NCBI RefSeq assembly: GCF_008271365.1
Contig: NZ_CP043430.1
Location: forward strand, 3,100,001 to 3,164,000
DNA length: 64,000 nucleotides
Direction: 5' to 3'
Source: Microbacterium sp. 1S1
Lineage (GTDB): Bacteria; Actinomycetota; Actinomycetes; Actinomycetales; Microbacteriaceae
A program made the position numbers and the translations under genes. Positions 15,861-24,587 of this stretch are shown here, one piece after another; the first letter of the stretch is position 1, and each line of letters opens with the position of its first letter. Below the pieces are notes generated by a model. That model was not told the DNA's origin. It did no database searches and worked only from the letters and a program-made list of their open reading frames with translations.

Positions 15861-15904
15861 CGAACAGCCCCTGACCTGCGGAAACGCAGGGCAGGGGCTG
15901 TTCG
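15861..15904 (+). terminator. Strong rho-independent-type hairpin
   Basis: CGAACAGCCCCTG (15861-15873) pairs with CAGGGGCTGTTCG (15892-15904), and inside it CCTGCG pairs with CGCAGG around a GAAA tetraloop. The nearly perfect stem just after the tRNA-like fragment suggests a transcription terminator. The rest of 15745-16086 shows no gene. Confidence 0.65.
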
Positions 15905-16086
15905 GGTCTGGTGGTCGCGCGATGCGCTGGCCTCACGGCTCTGCCCGACACCGACGTCGCTCTCCTCTGCGACGGACCCCTCGCGGCCGGCATCCTGTCC
16001 GTGTGTCGATAGGCCTCGCACCGCTCGGCAACGCAGCGTGACGTTGCGTCGCGACCTGGCTACGGCTCGGAGGGGCGCGGTTGTCT

Positions 16087-16179
16087 CGTGCGTTGGCGGA
16101 CTACGGGAGCTTGGACGCGAGGAGGTCGGCCGCCATGATCTCGGGTGCTGCGCCGAGGAGGTGCTGGTTGGCCGTCAGG
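16087..16179 (+). repeat. 93-bp direct repeat, copy A
   Basis: Matches 16788-16880 at 90 of 93 positions by eye. Copy B is the 3' end of the monooxygenase gene at 16802-17113; copy A is a detached duplicate of that gene end (it would encode the same L-L-G-A-A-P-E-I tail on the minus strand) lying after the GlcG-like gene. Confidence 0.85.
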
Positions 16180-16260
16180 TCCGAGCCGTGACCGGCTACG
16201 TCGACGACGCACGCATCCAGCCTCGTGCCGGCCGGGGGCCGGGTTCGGTGCGGGTCGGTC

Positions 16261-16671
16261 TCAGAAGGCGCTGGCGGCGGCTTCGGCGACGGCCTGGTCT
16301 TGGACGCCGGTTCCTCCGCTGACGCCGACGGCGCCGACGACCTGGCCGTCGCGCTCGAGCGGGATGCCACCGGCGAAGATCATCACCCGACCGTTGTTGG
16401 AGGCGTTGATGCCGTAGAACTGCTCACCGGGTTGGGCGAGGTCGCCGAGGTCTTTGGTGGCTGTGTCGAACGCTCGGGCCGTGAAAGCTTTGTTGATCGA
16501 GATGTCGATGCTGCCCAGCCACGCTCCGTCCATCCGTACGTGAGCGACGAGATTGCCGCCGGCATCGACGACGGCGATGTTACTGGGCTGACCCTGCGTG
16601 CTGGATTCAGCTTCTGCTGCCGCGATGACACGTTTGGCGTCGTCCAACGACAATGTAGGAATAGATGGCAT
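16261..16671 (-). CDS. GlcG/HbpS-like heme-binding-family protein
   Basis: A 136-residue member of the GlcG/HbpS (DUF336) family. L-S-L-D-D-A-K-R-V-I-A-A-A-E-A-E at the N-terminus, I-A-V-V-D-A-G-G-N-L-V-A-H, D-I-S-I-N-K-A-F-T-A-R-A-F and the final G-A-V-G-V-S-G-G-T-G-V-Q-D are the family landmarks. Members bind heme or small ligands extracellularly or accompany glycolate and aldehyde pathways; no signal peptide is seen here. ATG 16671 follows GAAGGAG with good spacing. It lies 130 bp downstream of the monooxygenase on the same strand and sits between the two copies of the 93-bp repeat. Confidence 0.85.
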   Translation of the reverse strand: MPSIPTLSLDDAKRVIAAAEAESSTQGQPSNIAVVDAGGNLVAHVRMDGAWLGSIDISINKAFTARAFDTATKDLGDLAQPGEQFYGINASNNGRVMIFAGGIPLERDGQVVGAVGVSGGTGVQDQAVAEAAASAF

Positions 16672-16787
16672 CAATTGCTCCTTCGAATGTGGCGTGCGCT
16701 TTGTGGCTCGAGCCGCTCCATAGCCGCCCGTTGGTTTGCCTGTTGAGTTTGTGACCGGCAGCGCTCGTGTTGTGTTCGCGTTGCGGA

Positions 16788-16880
16788 CGTGCGTTGGCGG
16801 ACTACGGGAGCTTGGACGCGAGGACGTCGGCCGCCAGGATCTCGGGTGCTGCGCCGAGGAGGTGCTGGTTGGCCATCAGG
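16788..16880 (+). repeat. 93-bp direct repeat, copy B
   Basis: Overlaps the 3' end of the ABM gene at 16802; partner of 16087-16179. Confidence 0.85.
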
Positions 16881-17113
16881 GCTGCGACGATGGCGCCGTC
16901 GGCGTGGGCGTCGCGAGCGGCCTCGTCGGGGAATGCATCGAAGATCCAGAAGGTGTCGGCGTGGGTCCTGACCGCGAACCAGACAATCGTTCCTACTTCT
17001 TCGTTGGCGAGTGCGACAGCGCCGGCGAGCAGATCGGCGACCGCGTCGTGCTGTCCATCGGCCGCGACGATCTTGGCGACGAAGGCATACGGAAGTGATG
17101 CGGGTGTGGACAT
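16802..17113 (-). CDS. Antibiotic biosynthesis monooxygenase-domain protein
   Basis: A 103-residue ABM-fold protein with I-V-W-F-A-V-R-T and I-F-D-A-F-P-D-E-A-A-R-D-A-H, close in pattern to the gene at 759-1061, so the two are paralogues. ATG 17113 has AAGGAGAG just upstream. The GlxA-type regulator is divergent from it, 107 bp away, so that regulator probably controls this gene and the GlcG-like gene downstream. The substrate is unknown. Confidence 0.82.
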   Translation of the reverse strand: MSTPASLPYAFVAKIVAADGQHDAVADLLAGAVALANEEVGTIVWFAVRTHADTFWIFDAFPDEAARDAHADGAIVAALMANQHLLGAAPEILAADVLASKLP

Positions 17114-17220
17114 GAGGGACTCTCCTTGAAATCGGGGTTCTTCGTGGGACGAGTTCAGCGTATGACGAGCGAGGGCCGGTGGGGAGTGGCGTATACGGCA
17201 GTATTGCTATTGTTTACGTC

Positions 17221-18162
17221 ATGCGTATTGGACTGATCGCGATCGACGGCTGCTTCGGTTCGGCTATCGCGTCGATCATCGACATCGTGCGGGTGGCCGA
17301 GGGTGCCCGCGGCGATGTCGACCCGCGGATCGACCCGATCGAACTCGCCATCCTCGGACCGAAACGGCGAGTGACCACGACGGCATCGATGACCCTGTCG
17401 GTGGACCACCCGCTGTCGGAGTCCGGAGAGTTCGACGTGGTCGTTGTCCCTGCGCTTGGAACCCTTACGGCCGCCGCTACCAACGACGCCCTCCAGAGCC
17501 GAGATGCTCGTTCGGTCATCGCCTCGCTCGGGCGCCTCGACGAGGCGACCACCCGGATCGCCGCGGCGTGCACCGGCGTGTTCGCCGTCGCCGAGACCGG
17601 ACGGATGCATCATCGGCGGGCGACGACCAGCTGGTTCCTGGGGCCGGAGTTCCTGAAGCGCTATCCGACCGTCGCCCTCGATCTCGACACCATGGTCGTG
17701 ACCGACGGGAACCTCGTCACCGCCGGCGCCGCGTTCGCCCACATCGACCTCGCGCTCTCACTCGTGCGATCGATCAGCCCCGACCTGGCCCAACATGTCG
17801 CCAAGCTCCTCATCATCGACGAGCGCCCGTCGCAGGCGGCCTTCGTCGCTTACGAACATCTCCGGCACGAGGACTCGATCGTCGTCGAGTTCGAACGCTT
17901 CGTGCGCGCCCGCCTGGACGAACCGTTCAACGTCGCCTTCGTCGCGCAGTCACTTGGCACCAGCCGGCGCACCCTCGAAAGACGAGTCCGTGCGGCGCTC
18001 AACCTGACTCCGCTCGGCTTCGTCCAACGGCTTCGCATCGAACGAGCTCGGCACCTCTCAGCAACCACGGACCTCACCTCCGCCGAGATCGCGCTACGAG
18101 TCGGCTACGCGAACGCCGAGACTCTGCGCTCCCTCCTGCGTAGGGAGCGACACCGTTCCTGA
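17221..18162 (+). CDS. GlxA-type AraC-family transcriptional regulator
   Basis: A 313-residue regulator with an N-terminal DJ-1/PfpI-like domain (I-G-L-I-A-I-D-G-C-F-G-S-A, then A-A-A-C-T-G-V-F-A-V-A-E with a Cys at the elbow position) and a C-terminal AraC DNA-binding domain: V-A-Q-S-L-G-T-S-R-R-T-L-E-R-R-V and the second helix-turn-helix S-A-E-I-A-L-R-V-G-Y. ATG 17221 (MRIGLIAIDG) is the domain start; the open frame to 17179 adds 14 unlikely residues. It is transcribed away from the monooxygenase gene; the shared 107-bp intergenic region should hold its operator. Confidence 0.88.
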   Translation: MRIGLIAIDGCFGSAIASIIDIVRVAEGARGDVDPRIDPIELAILGPKRRVTTTASMTLSVDHPLSESGEFDVVVVPALGTLTAAATNDALQSRDARSVIASLGRLDEATTRIAAACTGVFAVAETGRMHHRRATTSWFLGPEFLKRYPTVALDLDTMVVTDGNLVTAGAAFAHIDLALSLVRSISPDLAQHVAKLLIIDERPSQAAFVAYEHLRHEDSIVVEFERFVRARLDEPFNVAFVAQSLGTSRRTLERRVRAALNLTPLGFVQRLRIERARHLSATTDLTSAEIALRVGYANAETLRSLLRRERHRS

Positions 18163-18719
18163 CCTATCGCCATGCCTGTAGCCGGTGTGCCAGTGCTCGA
18201 CTGGAATCACCTCTCAGCACGTCGCGTCGACGCTCCTGCGTCGCCCCCTGAACGACCCACTCGACACGCCCGCAGCACAGGCCATGTGACGTGTCCCGGC
18301 TTCCCGGACGGTCGGAGTTGGGTGGCTGCGATGTCGCTGCGTTCTCGTCGAGAGCATCAGCAGACCCGATCAGAGTCGATTGGGATAGGACGCGAAGGCG
18401 GTCAGGTCAGGGCGGCCGAAGCCGGCCGGCGGGGTAGCGTCGGACACGTCGAGGTCTTTCGGATGGATGGCGTAGGAACCTCCATCGTCGGGAGACCTCG
18501 ACGTCTATCCCGGGACCGCCACGCCAACGCCAACTACACCCTCATCTGGGAAGAGCCCGTTTACGGCACCTTCACCGGGCATTTTTGCGGGACAGTCTTA
18601 CGGGAATCGAAGGCTTAGGTAGTTGCTGGGTTCTGGTCGTTCACCCGGATGGTCCGCACCTGTACCGGTGGACGACCGGCTATCGGGACAGCGGAAGCGG
18701 TGTGCGCGGGGCAGACCCG
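18163..18719. other. Stretch without a convincing gene
   Basis: An open frame covers 18172-18618 on the plus strand, but its composition (Arg/Ser/Pro-rich, no motif) and lack of a ribosome-binding site argue against it. The region ends at the truncated IS3 orfA and probably includes sequence scrambled by that element. Confidence 0.4.
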
Positions 18720-19025
18720 TCAGGAGCGGTCGAGTTCCTTCGCGAAGAACACGCTCGCGGCCTTGAAGACTTCGTTCGCCTTGCGCAGCTCAGCGTTCTC
18801 ACCCCGCAGGCGCTTGTTTTCCTCGGCAACATCGGTGGGCACACCGGGACGCTGCCCGCCGTCGACTTCGCGACGGCGATGCCACACCCGCAACGTCTCC
18901 GCGCTCATACCAAGAAGCCCAGCGACATGGCGCACCGCGGTTATGAGATTCGGATGCGAGGGCTTCGCCTCGTCCAGCATCCGCAACGCCTTCTCCCGCA
19001 TCTCGGGCGACTACTTCTGATTCAT
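18720..19025 (-). pseudogene. IS3-family OrfA remnant with premature stop
   Basis: The frame from ATG 19025 reads M-N-Q-K and then meets TAG (19011-19013), after which S-P-E-M-R-E-K-A-L-R-M-L-D-E continues in frame as a normal IS3 OrfA to L-D-R-S. The HTH (G-L-L-G-M-S-A-E-T-L-R-V-W) and zipper segments are well preserved, so the stop looks recent. No orfB follows on the minus strand, so the element is truncated as well. Confidence 0.8.
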
Positions 19026-19134
19026 CAATTCCATCCTTGCTTGAAGAACGGAACGGAACGAAACCCAGAGCGATTCACCTTACCCGGCCAACGACGCACC
19101 CTCGACGTCTACACCCCCATCTGCAAAGAGCCGG

Positions 19135-21801
19135 TCATGCCCCTGACGTCAGCGTCGCGGCCTCGGCGAGGGCGGCGGCGAGATACGGTGCTGAAGCGCT
19201 GTTTCTCGACGCGGCGACCTCTGCTGGCGTTCCGGACGCGACCACTGTGCCGCCGTCGTCACCGGCTCCCGGCCCGAGATCGATGACGTAGTCGGCTGCG
19301 CCGACCACCCGCATGTCGAGTTCCACCATCACGACCGTGTTGCCCGCATCGACGAGAGTCTGAAGGTGGGTAACTAGACGGTCTGCGTCGGCACAGTGCA
19401 ATCCGGAGGTCGGCTCATCGAGCACATACAGAGTGTCGCCGCGCTGCGCTCGTTGCAGTTCGGTGGCCAGCTTCACACGCTGCGCCTCCCCACCGGAGAG
19501 CTCTGTGGCCGGCTGTCCCAAGCGCAGATAACCGAGCCCGACATCAACCAGCGAGGTGAGTGAGCGCATCACGTCGTACTCGCCGGCGAAGAACTCGTGA
19601 GCCTCTTCGACGCTCATCGCGAGGATTTCCGCGATGTTGCGCCCTCGCCAGGTGATCTCCAGGGTGCTCGATTGATAGCGGGTGCCATGGCAGTCGGGAC
19701 ACACGGTGTAGACCGAGGGCAGGAAGAGCAGCTCGACCATCACGGAGCCTTCACCCTCACAGGTCGGGCAACGGCCGCCTGCGACATTGAAGGAGAACCG
19801 ACCGGGCTTGTATCCGCGTGTCCGAGCTTCCGGCGTCTCGGCGAACCGGCGCCGCACATGATCGAAGAGTCCTGTGTAGGTCGCGACGTTGGAGCGGGGC
19901 GTGCGGCCGATGGGTTTCTGGTCGATGCTCACCACACGCCGGACCGTCGTGAGGTCGCCCTCGACCGACCCTCCGAGTTCATCGGACTCGTCAGTGAGGA
20001 GCAGGGTGTCGGCCTCTGCGTTGTCCTCCTCGATGCGACGGGTGTCTCCTTGCCTGGCGCCGATGAGGGCTGGCAGGACTTGACTGACAAGGCTGGACTT
20101 CCCCGACCCTGACACGCCAGTGACAGCCGTGAGCGTTCCGAGCGGTAGCGCCACAGATACGTCCCGCAGGTTGTTGCGGGTGACGTGCTCCAGCTGCAAC
20201 CAGTCGTGGGCGGCACGGGGCTGGTGCGGTGGGAGGCCGCTGCCTCCGAAGATGTATCCGCGCGTCACCGACTCGTCGACCTCCGCGAGCCCGTCCGTGG
20301 GGCCGCTGTAGATCACGCGCCCGCCGCGTTCCCCGGCTCCGGGGCCGATGTCGACGAGCCAGTCCGCGTGCCGCATGACGTCGACGGAGTGTTCCACGAC
20401 GAAGAGGCTGTTGCCGCGCTGCTTGAGGCCGTCGAGGATACCCAGCAGCGCGGTGACGTCGTGCGGATGGAGACCGGCTGACGGTTCGTCGAGGACGTAG
20501 ACGACACCGAACAGTTCCGACGTGAGTTGCGTGGCGAGTCGAAGTCGTTGCAGTTCCCCCCCGGACAGTGTCGGCGTCGTACGGCTCAGCGAGAGGTAGC
20601 CGAGTCCGAGGTCGATGATGGGGCGCAGGCGGTCCAGCAGCTCGGCACCGAGGCGGGCTGCCGCGGCGCGCTTCTCGGCGGACCGATTCGGCGTGCGACG
20701 GACATCGGGTGCAGCGGAGTGCGCAGACCCGCCTGCAGCGACGCGTTGTGCGACGGCCTCGCGCCTGGTCTCGACGTCTATCGTTGCGCCGGAGGTCTCG
20801 TCCTCGAGGTCGGATTCGGCGACGACGGGCACGAGAAGTTCTGCCAATTCACGCAGTGGCAAGGCTGAGAAGTCGGCGATGTCCAGTCCTTCGAACGTGA
20901 CCGTCAGCGCTTCGGGCTTGAGCTTCTTCCCCTGGCACACCGGGCACACCGCTGCGCTCATGAACTGGGCTACGCGGCGCTTCATCGACGCGCTCTTCGT
21001 GTTTGCGAAAGTGTCGAGCACGTATCGTCGCGCGCCGACGAACGTGCCTGAGTAGCTCGGTTCGATCCCCGCTTGGATCGCCCGTCGAGCCTCAGCGAGC
21101 GTGAGTCGCGAGTGAACCGGGACGAACGGAGTCTCGTCGGTGTAGAGGATCCAGTCCCGATCCTTCTTCGGCAGATCTTTCCACGGCACATCCACGTCAT
21201 AGCCGAGCGCGACCAGCACATCGCGCAGCTGGTGGCCGTGCCAGGCGGTCGGCCACGATGCGATGGCGCGTTCCCGGATGGTGAGTGAAGGATCGGGGAC
21301 CATCCGCTCCTCGGTCACCGCGTACACTCTGCCAATGCCGTGGCACTCGGGGCACGCGCCCTGCACGGTGTTCGCGGAGAAGTCCTCGGCGTAGAGCATC
21401 GGCTGACCATCTGGGTATGCACCTGCTCGCGAATAGAGCATCCGAACCACACTCGACAGCGTGGTGATGCTGCCTACAGAGGAGCGCGCGCTGCGCCCTC
21501 CGCGCTGCTGCTGCAAGGCGACTGCGGGCGGCATCCCAGTGATGGAGTCGACGTCGGGGACACCCGCCTGGTCGATCAGTCGCCGCGCGTACGGGGCAAC
21601 TGACTCTAAGTAGCGCCGCTGCGACTCCGCGTACAACGTGCCGAAAGCCAAGGAGGACTTCCCGGATCCGGACACGCCCGTGAACACGACCATCGCGTCA
21701 CGCGGAACCGTGAGATCGACGTCCTTGAGGTTGTGTTCCCGGGCACCACGCACCCGGACATCGGGCTGGACGTGGGGGGACGCTGAGGAAAGGTGATCCA
21801 T
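19135..21801 (-). CDS. UvrA2-like ABC-type ATPase (excinuclease A paralogue)
   Basis: An 888-residue UvrA-family protein. The first Walker A, G-V-S-G-S-G-K-S, is at residues 42-49 and a second at G-V-S-G-S-G-K-S-S-L-V-S; two L-S-G-G-E signatures and zinc-binding pairs C-P-E-C, C-P-V-C and C-P-T-C...C-P-D-C are present. It is shorter than canonical UvrA (about 950 residues), as in the UvrA2/DrrC-like branch linked to tolerance of DNA-intercalating drugs. The start is uncertain: ATG 21801 precedes the conserved region, and an ATG at 21843 adds 14 residues; neither has a strong Shine-Dalgarno. Being in an accessory region, it is unlikely to be the housekeeping uvrA. Confidence 0.85.
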   Translation of the reverse strand: MDHLSSASPHVQPDVRVRGAREHNLKDVDLTVPRDAMVVFTGVSGSGKSSLAFGTLYAESQRRYLESVAPYARRLIDQAGVPDVDSITGMPPAVALQQQRGGRSARSSVGSITTLSSVVRMLYSRAGAYPDGQPMLYAEDFSANTVQGACPECHGIGRVYAVTEERMVPDPSLTIRERAIASWPTAWHGHQLRDVLVALGYDVDVPWKDLPKKDRDWILYTDETPFVPVHSRLTLAEARRAIQAGIEPSYSGTFVGARRYVLDTFANTKSASMKRRVAQFMSAAVCPVCQGKKLKPEALTVTFEGLDIADFSALPLRELAELLVPVVAESDLEDETSGATIDVETRREAVAQRVAAGGSAHSAAPDVRRTPNRSAEKRAAAARLGAELLDRLRPIIDLGLGYLSLSRTTPTLSGGELQRLRLATQLTSELFGVVYVLDEPSAGLHPHDVTALLGILDGLKQRGNSLFVVEHSVDVMRHADWLVDIGPGAGERGGRVIYSGPTDGLAEVDESVTRGYIFGGSGLPPHQPRAAHDWLQLEHVTRNNLRDVSVALPLGTLTAVTGVSGSGKSSLVSQVLPALIGARQGDTRRIEEDNAEADTLLLTDESDELGGSVEGDLTTVRRVVSIDQKPIGRTPRSNVATYTGLFDHVRRRFAETPEARTRGYKPGRFSFNVAGGRCPTCEGEGSVMVELLFLPSVYTVCPDCHGTRYQSSTLEITWRGRNIAEILAMSVEEAHEFFAGEYDVMRSLTSLVDVGLGYLRLGQPATELSGGEAQRVKLATELQRAQRGDTLYVLDEPTSGLHCADADRLVTHLQTLVDAGNTVVMVELDMRVVGAADYVIDLGPGAGDDGGTVVASGTPAEVAASRNSASAPYLAAALAEAATLTSGA

Positions 21802-21826
21802 TTCGGAACTGTACCAAGCGGCTCTC

Positions 21827-22066
21827 GTGGTAAGCAGGTTCATCGACCGTGGGAGGCAAGATGATGCGGCTGTCTACCGGCTCTTCAAGGTTCGTGGTGA
21901 AGGGCGCTTCGTCGGCATCGTCTTTACCAACACGTTCGAGGATTCCCTCCCCTCTACGGGAGCAGATGGGGCAACAGCGATACTCGCGCTGCTTCTTGGT
22001 CTCGGCATCCTTGGCGGGGGCGCCTGGCTGGTGACGACAAGTAGGAGGAGACGTCTCACGCGATGA
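21827..22066 (+). pseudogene. Orphan LPXTG cell-wall-anchor tail
   Basis: The frame ends with V-F-T-N-T-F-E-D-S-L-P-S-T-G-A-D, about 20 hydrophobic residues and R-R-R-R-L-T-R: a complete sortase signal (LPSTG, membrane segment, positive tail). The V-F-T-N-T-F before it is typical of the last Ig-like repeat of pilin or adhesin proteins. No signal peptide or adhesin body precedes it, only the divergent uvrA-like gene, so this is the broken end of a lost surface protein. Confidence 0.65.
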
Positions 22067-22196
22067 AGAACCTCCCCACCGTCGCCGCCGGACGGAGATC
22101 ACCGCGGTAGGTCCCTGTCGTCGATCTCACGCCAACCGCATCCGGCTCACTAGGTGGGCGTCTGTCCTGAATGCTCCTTGTAGAACCTCCGGGTTA

Positions 22197-22640
22197 TCAC
22201 TCAGTTACCGCAGCCCTACACCGAAAATCGACGACGATGGCGATCCTTGCTGGCGTCAAGAGCCACAAAACACATCGCGGATGTTCGACGTGCGGCGGAC
22301 TCCTCCGCTCCTTGACTTTGTCGATGGCCACGGCACTGAGAATCAGTGCAGGCACGCCAAGCACGCTCCGCATGCTGCCCTGGAGCAGCACCACGTTCAG
22401 CTTGGGCGCGAGCTCCAGCAGCCGCAGGATTGTCTGGACACCGGCGTCCAGTTGGGCGATGTTCGGTGCCCGGTTGATGTACCAGGAACTCGGCACACTT
22501 GTGCATGCACGAGGAACCCGGGAAGTTCGTCGTCAGTCTTATGAATCTGGCGCTGCCGCACGCCGCACGCCGCACGGGCATGGTCATGGAGTTCACAGAC
22601 GTACACGCTCCGAGCGTCACCCGCACACCACGAATCAACC
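22197..22640 (-). pseudogene. Possible uracil-DNA-glycosylase-like remnant
   Basis: One minus-strand frame contains W-Y-I-N-R-A-P-N-I-A-Q-L-D-A-G-V followed by L-R-L-L-E-L-A-P-K-L-N-V-V-L-L-Q-G, the pattern I associate with small uracil-DNA-glycosylase-superfamily proteins of actinobacteria. Sequence upstream and downstream falls into other frames and loses the pattern, so the gene seems frame-shifted and truncated. The identification rests on this short segment only. 22067-22196 holds nothing recognisable. Confidence 0.3.
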
Positions 22641-22742
22641 TTTAGCAACACGCTCTAGTGGCGGTGGCTAATGGGCCCGAGATGGTCGACACGCCGGAGA
22701 CGAGGCCGCGTAGAGCTGGGCGACAAGCAGCCGACTACCGGG

Positions 22743-23342
22743 TCAGAAGGCGACTTCGCCCGCCGGGGTAGCGCCGGCACCCTTTCCGCTCTCCTCCAGG
22801 TACCGTGCGTAATCCTCTTCGGGGTCGTACCGGTTCGGGTGGCCGTCGCCCCACAGTTCGTACTTCGTCTCGATCCTGCCGGGCGGGAATGAAGGCCAGC
22901 TCCAGTCTTCGCCGCGTGCGTGTGCCCACACCGCAGTTTCCAAGGCGGCGCGCGCGAAGTCGATGGCGGCGAGGACCGAGTCTACGAAGGCACTCCAGCG
23001 GTCTCGGTTCGAAGTGGGCCAGCCCCCGGATTCTTCGTCCCAGGAGCGATCTCGGTCTGTGTAGGAGATGCGCTGCGTCGAGAAGGTGGCGAGCTGCGAC
23101 GCCCAGTCGGCCGGCAATCCCCGGGGAATGCGGAAGTGGATGGTTGCGTACTCGTCCGTCTCGTTGGTAAGTACGCGAACGCCGTAGCCGTCCCAGGTAC
23201 CGATGACATAGCGAGTGCATGCGAGATGCGAGTAAAGAGGCGACGGGTCGATGTCTCGCACGTACTCGTCAGTGGTGGGGCGGGGGAAGTCCGGCAGTTC
23301 GATGTCTGACTGCGGCGTAGTCGAGGCGTGGATGTTAGTCAT
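22743..23342 (-). CDS. Hypothetical protein, 199 residues
   Basis: Not recognised. The protein is acidic and rich in Trp, Asp and Tyr (for example Y-V-I-G-T-W-D-G-Y-G-V and R-P-T-T-D-E-Y-V-R-D-I-D-P-S-P-L-Y-S), without membrane segments or enzyme motifs. The W-x-G-x-G-V and H-F-R-I-P-R-G-L-P segments look like an alternating strand fold. The codon pattern is that of a real GC-rich gene. It is divergent from the metallophosphoesterase, whose start is 240 bp away. Confidence 0.55.
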   Translation of the reverse strand: MTNIHASTTPQSDIELPDFPRPTTDEYVRDIDPSPLYSHLACTRYVIGTWDGYGVRVLTNETDEYATIHFRIPRGLPADWASQLATFSTQRISYTDRDRSWDEESGGWPTSNRDRWSAFVDSVLAAIDFARAALETAVWAHARGEDWSWPSFPPGRIETKYELWGDGHPNRYDPEEDYARYLEESGKGAGATPAGEVAF

Positions 23343-23582
23343 AAGCAGCTTTCTCTGAGTGGTTTGGACGCCTCCCTATGCGCGACAACATCGAGCCGGC
23401 AAGGCTCAGCTGTAGGTCGTCAAGCACGCGTGTTGAGACACCCGCGTTGGACAGAGCTCGCGTCGAGAATCGCCGAACGGAGGACAACGCTCCATGCGAA
23501 CAGACTCGACGCATGTTTGCTTGAGATGCTTGCAGGATCGCCCGGTGCACGGCCGTGGTGCTCGCCGCTGAACGGAGTCGGG

Positions 23583-24587
23583 ATGAGATTGTCTGAACAC
23601 ACAGAAAGGATCTCTTTGCCCGATCGGCGCGTCGCGGTGTGCGGCGACTGGCACGGCAATGCAGATTGGGCTCGTGTGGTCGCCCGGGCACTCCCGTCGC
23701 TGGCACCCGATGTGACGACGCTGCTGCACCTAGGGGATTGGCAGATGTCGCCGCGCGAGGTCGACGCGATCTTCGCCGACACGAACATCGACCGCTTCTA
23801 CGTGGTCCTCGGGAATCACGACGACTACGGTCAGATCACTCCGCTGCTCGATCGACATCCCGGGGAAGCCGTAAGGGTATCCGAGCTCACCTGGATCCTC
23901 CCACGGCCAGCCCGCCTCACCATCGGCGGACGCTCTGTTCTGGCGCTTGGCGGCGCCGCGTCCGTCGATCGCGAGTCCCGCCAAGAAGGGCGGACCTGGT
24001 GGCCAGATGAGACGATCACCGATGACCACGTCGCGACAGCTGTCGCCGGTGGGCGGGCGGATCTGATGCTTACCCACGAGTCGCCGGCCAACAACCCCGT
24101 CCGCGCCGTTGGCCAGGTCTTGCGCACAAACCCGCACCGGTTTCCGAGGATGGCACTCGAGGCTTCCGCAGCATCACGCGCGCGCGTGAGCGAAGTCTGG
24201 GACGCTGTGCACCCGGAGCTTCTCATTCACGGGCACATGCATATCGCAGGAGGCGGACAGACCGATGATGGACGGCGGGTCGCTAGCCTCGGACGCGACG
24301 GCCACGAGTGGAACCTCGGGATCCTCGACATGCAGAACCTTCGGATGGCAACGCCGAGTCTCGCCGTCCTCCGCGGACTGGCGAACGACCAAGCTCCCCG
24401 CCTCACTCGTGCGCAGCGAATCAACGGCGCCGCAGAAGCCCTGCACTCGGGTGTCTTGGACGGACTCAAGCCGACGCCTCGTGCCCTCCGTGACGCCCAG
24501 GACTACGTCGACGGTGTCCGCAGTCTCGAGGAGATACTCGAAGAGGTCCGCCGCCGCCATACTCGAACCCGCCACGATGAGCCTTGA
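23583..24587 (+). CDS. Metallophosphoesterase
   Basis: A 334-residue calcineurin-like phosphoesterase. All metal motifs are present in order: C-G-D-W-H-G-N near residue 20, L-H-L-G-D-W, G-N-H-D, L-T-H-E-S-P and H-G-H-M-H near residue 220. The last 80 residues form a helical, charged C-terminal extension. ATG 23583 is chosen because the frame upstream to 23328 has no family resemblance. Likely a soluble phosphatase, nuclease or phosphodiesterase; the substrate cannot be told. Confidence 0.85.
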   Translation: MRLSEHTERISLPDRRVAVCGDWHGNADWARVVARALPSLAPDVTTLLHLGDWQMSPREVDAIFADTNIDRFYVVLGNHDDYGQITPLLDRHPGEAVRVSELTWILPRPARLTIGGRSVLALGGAASVDRESRQEGRTWWPDETITDDHVATAVAGGRADLMLTHESPANNPVRAVGQVLRTNPHRFPRMALEASAASRARVSEVWDAVHPELLIHGHMHIAGGGQTDDGRRVASLGRDGHEWNLGILDMQNLRMATPSLAVLRGLANDQAPRLTRAQRINGAAEALHSGVLDGLKPTPRALRDAQDYVDGVRSLEEILEEVRRRHTRTRHDEP

